The notes under the pieces: generated by a model | Databases searched by the model: none | What the model saw: the letters and a program-made list of their open reading frames with translations, nothing else | Told to the model about the DNA's origin: nothing | From: Streptomyces sp. NBC_01237 | Lineage (GTDB): Bacteria > Actinomycetota > Actinomycetes > Streptomycetales > Streptomycetaceae | Length of the DNA stretch: 64,000 nt | Reading direction: 5' to 3' | Assembly: GCF_035917275.1 (NCBI RefSeq) | Contig: NZ_CP108510.1 | Coordinates: 124,001-188,000, forward strand | Part shown: positions 60,928-64,000 of the stretch, piece by piece | Numbering within the stretch: position 1 is the first letter of the stretch | Layout: every line of letters begins with the position of its first letter | Position numbers and translations under genes: made by a program

Positions 60928-63900
60928 ATGGATGGGGATGCGCGGCTTCGCATCACACTGCTCGGCGGCTTTCAGGCGTCTCGGGGCGGTGCCGCTCTGC
61001 CCGTTCCCGGGGCCCGGTTGCGGAGTCTGGTCGTACGGCTCGCTCTCGCCGGCGGGCGTGCGGTCCCCCGAAGCGTCCTCGTCGACGCGATCTGGGCCGA
61101 GGACCCGCCCGCCGACCCCGTCCACGCCCTCCAGGCCCTCGTCTCGCGGCTGCGCCGGACCCTCGGCTCGGCCGGCGATGTCACGCAGCTCGCGGGCGGA
61201 TACCGGCTGGCCGTGGACACCACCGACGTCGACGCGCTGCGGTTCGAACAGCTTGCGGCCGTCGGTCGTGAGCGTCTGCGCACCGGTGCCCCGGATGCCG
61301 CGGCGGCCCTGCTCGGTGAGGCCGTGGCGCTGTGGGGCGGCCGTCCCGGCGTCGAACCCGCGGTCGTGGTCGCGGTGGCACCCGCCGACGCGACCCGGCT
61401 GGTCCACGCCTCGACCGAAGCCGTCGCCGACCTCGCCGACGCCGAACTGGCACTGGGCCGCGCGGACGAGGCCGCCGTCCGACTGGCCGGCCTGCTCGCC
61501 GGGCACCCCGTCCATGAACGGGCCGCCGCGCTGCTCATGGACGCCCTCGCCGCCCAGGGGCGCCAGGCCGAGGCCCTCGCCGGGTACGAACGGTTCCGCG
61601 CGACGCTGGCCGATGTCCTCGGCACCGACCCGGGCACTGCCCTGCGCGAACGCCATCTGCGCCTGCTGCGCGCCGAGCGGCCCCCGCCCGCCACCGGCAC
61701 CGGCACCGGCACCGGCACCGCGGAGAGGGAGCAGGGCAACCTGCCCGCGCCGCTGACCAGTTTCATCGGCCGTGACGCCGATCTCGCCCGGATCGATACG
61801 CTGCTCGCCGCCGGGCGCCTGGTCACCGTGCTCGGTCCCGGCGGCGCCGGCAAGACACGTCTGGCCGTCGAGGCCGCCCGCCGTCACCGCGACGAGTACC
61901 GTGACGGCGCCTGGCTGATCGACCTCGCCCCGGTCACCGAGCCGGCCGAGGTCGGCGGGGCGATGCTGGCCGCGATCGGGCTGCGCGGCTCGGCGCTGTT
62001 CGAGGCCGCGGCCCGGCTGCGCAGCGATCCGGTCGGCGAACCGGACGTGCTGGCCGCACAGTTGGACGGCCGGGAGAGTCTGCTCGTGGTGGACAACTGC
62101 GAGCACCTGGTCGACGCCGTGGCGCACCTGATCCCGGCGCTGCTGTCCCGCTGCGCCGGGCTGCGGGTGCTGGCCACCAGCCGGGAGCCGCTGGCGGTCG
62201 ACGGCGAGGCGCTGGTTCCGCTCGGGCCGCTCCCCCTGCCCGAGCAGGACGCGGACGTCCAACAGACCCGCCGCGCTGCGTCGGTGCGCCTGTTCACCGA
62301 GCGGGCGGCCGCCGTGCGGCCCGGGTTCGATGTCGACGGGCACAACCTCGGCGAGGTGCTGCGTATCGTGCACGGCCTCGACGGCATGCCGCTCGCGCTC
62401 GAACTGGCCGCTGCCCGTCTGCGCACGCTCTCACCGGCCGACCTGGCCGCCGGGCTGTCCGACCGGTTCCGGCTGCTCACCAGCGGCAGCCGGACAGCGT
62501 TCCCGCGGCACCGCACGCTGCGTGCGGTCATCGCGTGGAGCTGGGACCTGCTCGGCGCGGACGCGCGGACGGTCGCGGAACGGATCGCCGTCCTGCCCGG
62601 CGGCGTCACACCGGCATCAGCCACCGCGGTCCGTGCCGGCACCGCGGTGGCGGCCGGCGAGGTCCCGGAGCTGCTCGCGGGCCTGGCCGACCGGTCGCTG
62701 CTGCAACTCGCACCGGACACCGGCCGGTACCGGATGCTGGAGACGATCCGGGAGTACGGCCTGGAAAGCCTGGCCGGTCAGGGCACCCTGACCGGGGTGC
62801 GGGACCTGGCCGCCCGTCACTTCGCCGAACTGGTCGCCCGCTGCGACCCGCTGCTGCGCGGCCCCGAACAGCTCGACGCGCTCCAGGTCCTGCGTACCGA
62901 GTACGACAACGTGCTCGCCGCGCTGCGCCACCTCTGCGACACCGGCGACGCCGGCGGCGCGATCGGGCTCGCCATGAACCTGACCTGGTACTGGCAGATG
63001 CTCGGCCTGCACGACGACGCCACGTACTGGCTCGGTGAGGCGGTCGCGGTGCCGGCCGAACGGCCGTGCCCGGAGCGCGGGATCGCCGAGGCGATGCTGC
63101 TGCTCCGGACCGTCGCCCCCCGGAGCGCACTGTTCAACGGCGCGGTCAAGGAAGGCGGCGAGGAACTGCGGGCGCTCACCGGCCGGCTGCTGAGCCACTC
63201 CGGGTCGCCCGGCTTCGGTGGCGCGCCGGCGCGCGTCGTGCTGGCCTCCCTGGAGGTGACCGAGGCGTCCGCGACGATCACCCAGCGCCTGGTCGACGGG
63301 CCGGACGTGTGGCTGGCCGGACTCGCCCGCATCTCCCGGGCCCATGCCGCCGAGAACGCGGGCCACCTCGACCGGGCCCGCGACGACGTGACCGCGGCCC
63401 TGGAGTGCTTCGCCCGGGCGGGCGACCACTGGGCCCTGGCCACGGCGCTGCCGCTGCGCGCGCTGCTGCGCCAGTACGACGGCGATCTCGACGGCGCGTC
63501 GGACGATCTGAACGAGGCCAAACGACTGGCCCGCGCGTTCGGGGCGCTGAGCCTCGGCGACGAGGTCTTCATCGACCTGCGCCTGATCGATCTGCACGCG
63601 CGGCTCGGCGATACCGCGCGGGCGGCCGGGATGCTCGCCACGACGCGGGGACATGTGTCGCGCTCGGCGTCGCCCGAGCCGGCGATCCTGCTCGACGCAC
63701 GCGAGGCCGCTCTGTGGGTGCAGGCGGGGGATGTGGACCGCGCGCGCGGGCTGATCGAGTCGGCCGAGACCGGGCTGTCCGAGCAGCACCCGCCCGGCGG
63801 CGAACACGAGCAGGCGCTGATCGGCGCGGTGCGGGGGACGCTCTGCCTCGAACTCGGCGACGGGCCGGGCGCCGAGGAGGCGCTGGGCCGGGCCTACGCG

Positions 63901-64000
63901 GCGGCGGTCGCCAGCAAGGACCTGCCGATCGTGGCGACGGTGGCGGTGACCGTGGCCGGACTCGCCGCCCGGTACGGGCGATACCGCGACGTGGCCGTCG
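60928..64000 (+). CDS. SARP/AfsR-type large regulator, C-terminus outside the window
   Basis: About 1024 residues are present and the frame runs off the right edge without a stop. Order: an OmpR-like winged helix (residues 1-95, I-T-L-L-G-G-F-Q), a bacterial activation domain (BTAD, about 95-250, with L-M-D-A-L-A-A-Q-G-R-Q-A-E-A-L), an NB-ARC/AAA ATPase with Walker A G-P-G-G-A-G-K-T near 303-310 and Walker B L-L-V-V-D-N-C near 386, then a helical region resembling TPR repeats. Such proteins (AfsR-like) activate antibiotic gene clusters. Its targets are presumably to the right or elsewhere. Confidence 0.9.
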   Translation, partial: MDGDARLRITLLGGFQASRGGAALPVPGARLRSLVVRLALAGGRAVPRSVLVDAIWAEDPPADPVHALQALVSRLRRTLGSAGDVTQLAGGYRLAVDTTDVDALRFEQLAAVGRERLRTGAPDAAAALLGEAVALWGGRPGVEPAVVVAVAPADATRLVHASTEAVADLADAELALGRADEAAVRLAGLLAGHPVHERAAALLMDALAAQGRQAEALAGYERFRATLADVLGTDPGTALRERHLRLLRAERPPPATGTGTGTGTAEREQGNLPAPLTSFIGRDADLARIDTLLAAGRLVTVLGPGGAGKTRLAVEAARRHRDEYRDGAWLIDLAPVTEPAEVGGAMLAAIGLRGSALFEAAARLRSDPVGEPDVLAAQLDGRESLLVVDNCEHLVDAVAHLIPALLSRCAGLRVLATSREPLAVDGEALVPLGPLPLPEQDADVQQTRRAASVRLFTERAAAVRPGFDVDGHNLGEVLRIVHGLDGMPLALELAAARLRTLSPADLAAGLSDRFRLLTSGSRTAFPRHRTLRAVIAWSWDLLGADARTVAERIAVLPGGVTPASATAVRAGTAVAAGEVPELLAGLADRSLLQLAPDTGRYRMLETIREYGLESLAGQGTLTGVRDLAARHFAELVARCDPLLRGPEQLDALQVLRTEYDNVLAALRHLCDTGDAGGAIGLAMNLTWYWQMLGLHDDATYWLGEAVAVPAERPCPERGIAEAMLLLRTVAPRSALFNGAVKEGGEELRALTGRLLSHSGSPGFGGAPARVVLASLEVTEASATITQRLVDGPDVWLAGLARISRAHAAENAGHLDRARDDVTAALECFARAGDHWALATALPLRALLRQYDGDLDGASDDLNEAKRLARAFGALSLGDEVFIDLRLIDLHARLGDTARAAGMLATTRGHVSRSASPEPAILLDAREAALWVQAGDVDRARGLIESAETGLSEQHPPGGEHEQALIGAVRGTLCLELGDGPGAEEALGRAYAAAVASKDLPIVATVAVTVAGLAARYGRYRDVAV

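Overview
The window reads as a stretch of Streptomyces (or a close actinomycete) chromosome. GC is high throughout, GTG and TTG starts are common, and many proteins belong to families confined to Streptomyces (DUF5959, DUF6243, SARP/AfsR regulators). The gene content is accessory rather than core: there are no ribosomal, tRNA or central-metabolism genes, many single-gene regulators, secreted proteins, decayed transposases (IS5, ISL3 and IS701 types) and gene-poor gaps. A chromosomal-arm location is an inference from this content.

Layout. 0-6 kb: truncated ECF sigma factor, IS5 remnant beside a beheaded secreted protein, several hypotheticals and a phosphotransferase. 5-9 kb: a winged-helix/membrane-protein pair and a TetR/saccharopine-dehydrogenase-like pair with its operator. 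9-20 kb: small Streptomyces proteins, a frameshifted phosphotransferase, a YciI protein, an amidase, a DUF218 protein and a secreted FG-GAP protein. 21-27 kb: IS701 remnant, NUDIX, esterase, FAD monooxygenase copy A, a TPR-protein remnant and a divergent TetR/SDR pair with three operators. 27-32 kb: barstar-like protein, calcium-binding repeat protein, chitin/cellulose-type LPMO with a perfect DasR site, TMEM175 channel and a toxin/antitoxin-like pair. 32-36 kb: an unrecognised 660-residue protein in an operon with a cytochrome P450, the best candidate here for an undescribed pathway. 36-40 kb: XRE regulator plus flavoprotein, divergent from four overlapping small genes, followed by an orphan type I-E CRISPR array with two spacers. 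40-48 kb: GNAT, FGE-like enzyme, methyltransferase, a GyrB ATPase paralogue lacking key ATP contacts and TOPRIM, SRPBCC, winged-helix, NmrA and HxlR genes, with two short tandem repeats. 48-58 kb: LuxR regulator, ricin-like lectin, CARDB-like secreted protein, Fic protein, membrane-anchored Mrr-like nuclease, TetR, and FAD monooxygenase copy B. 58-64 kb: a CocE-type hydrolase and a large SARP-type regulator that runs off the right end.

Shared themes. Regulator/target pairs recur (TetR with dehydrogenase or SDR, HxlR with NmrA, a TetR-type operator pair before a membrane protein), and in several the operators can be read directly. About ten genes have a TANNNT -10 element ending 6-7 nt before the start codon, which predicts leaderless mRNAs. 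Convergent or terminal gene ends carry long perfect palindromes that probably act as terminators. Functions are inferred from recognisable motifs and family resemblance; no database search was run.
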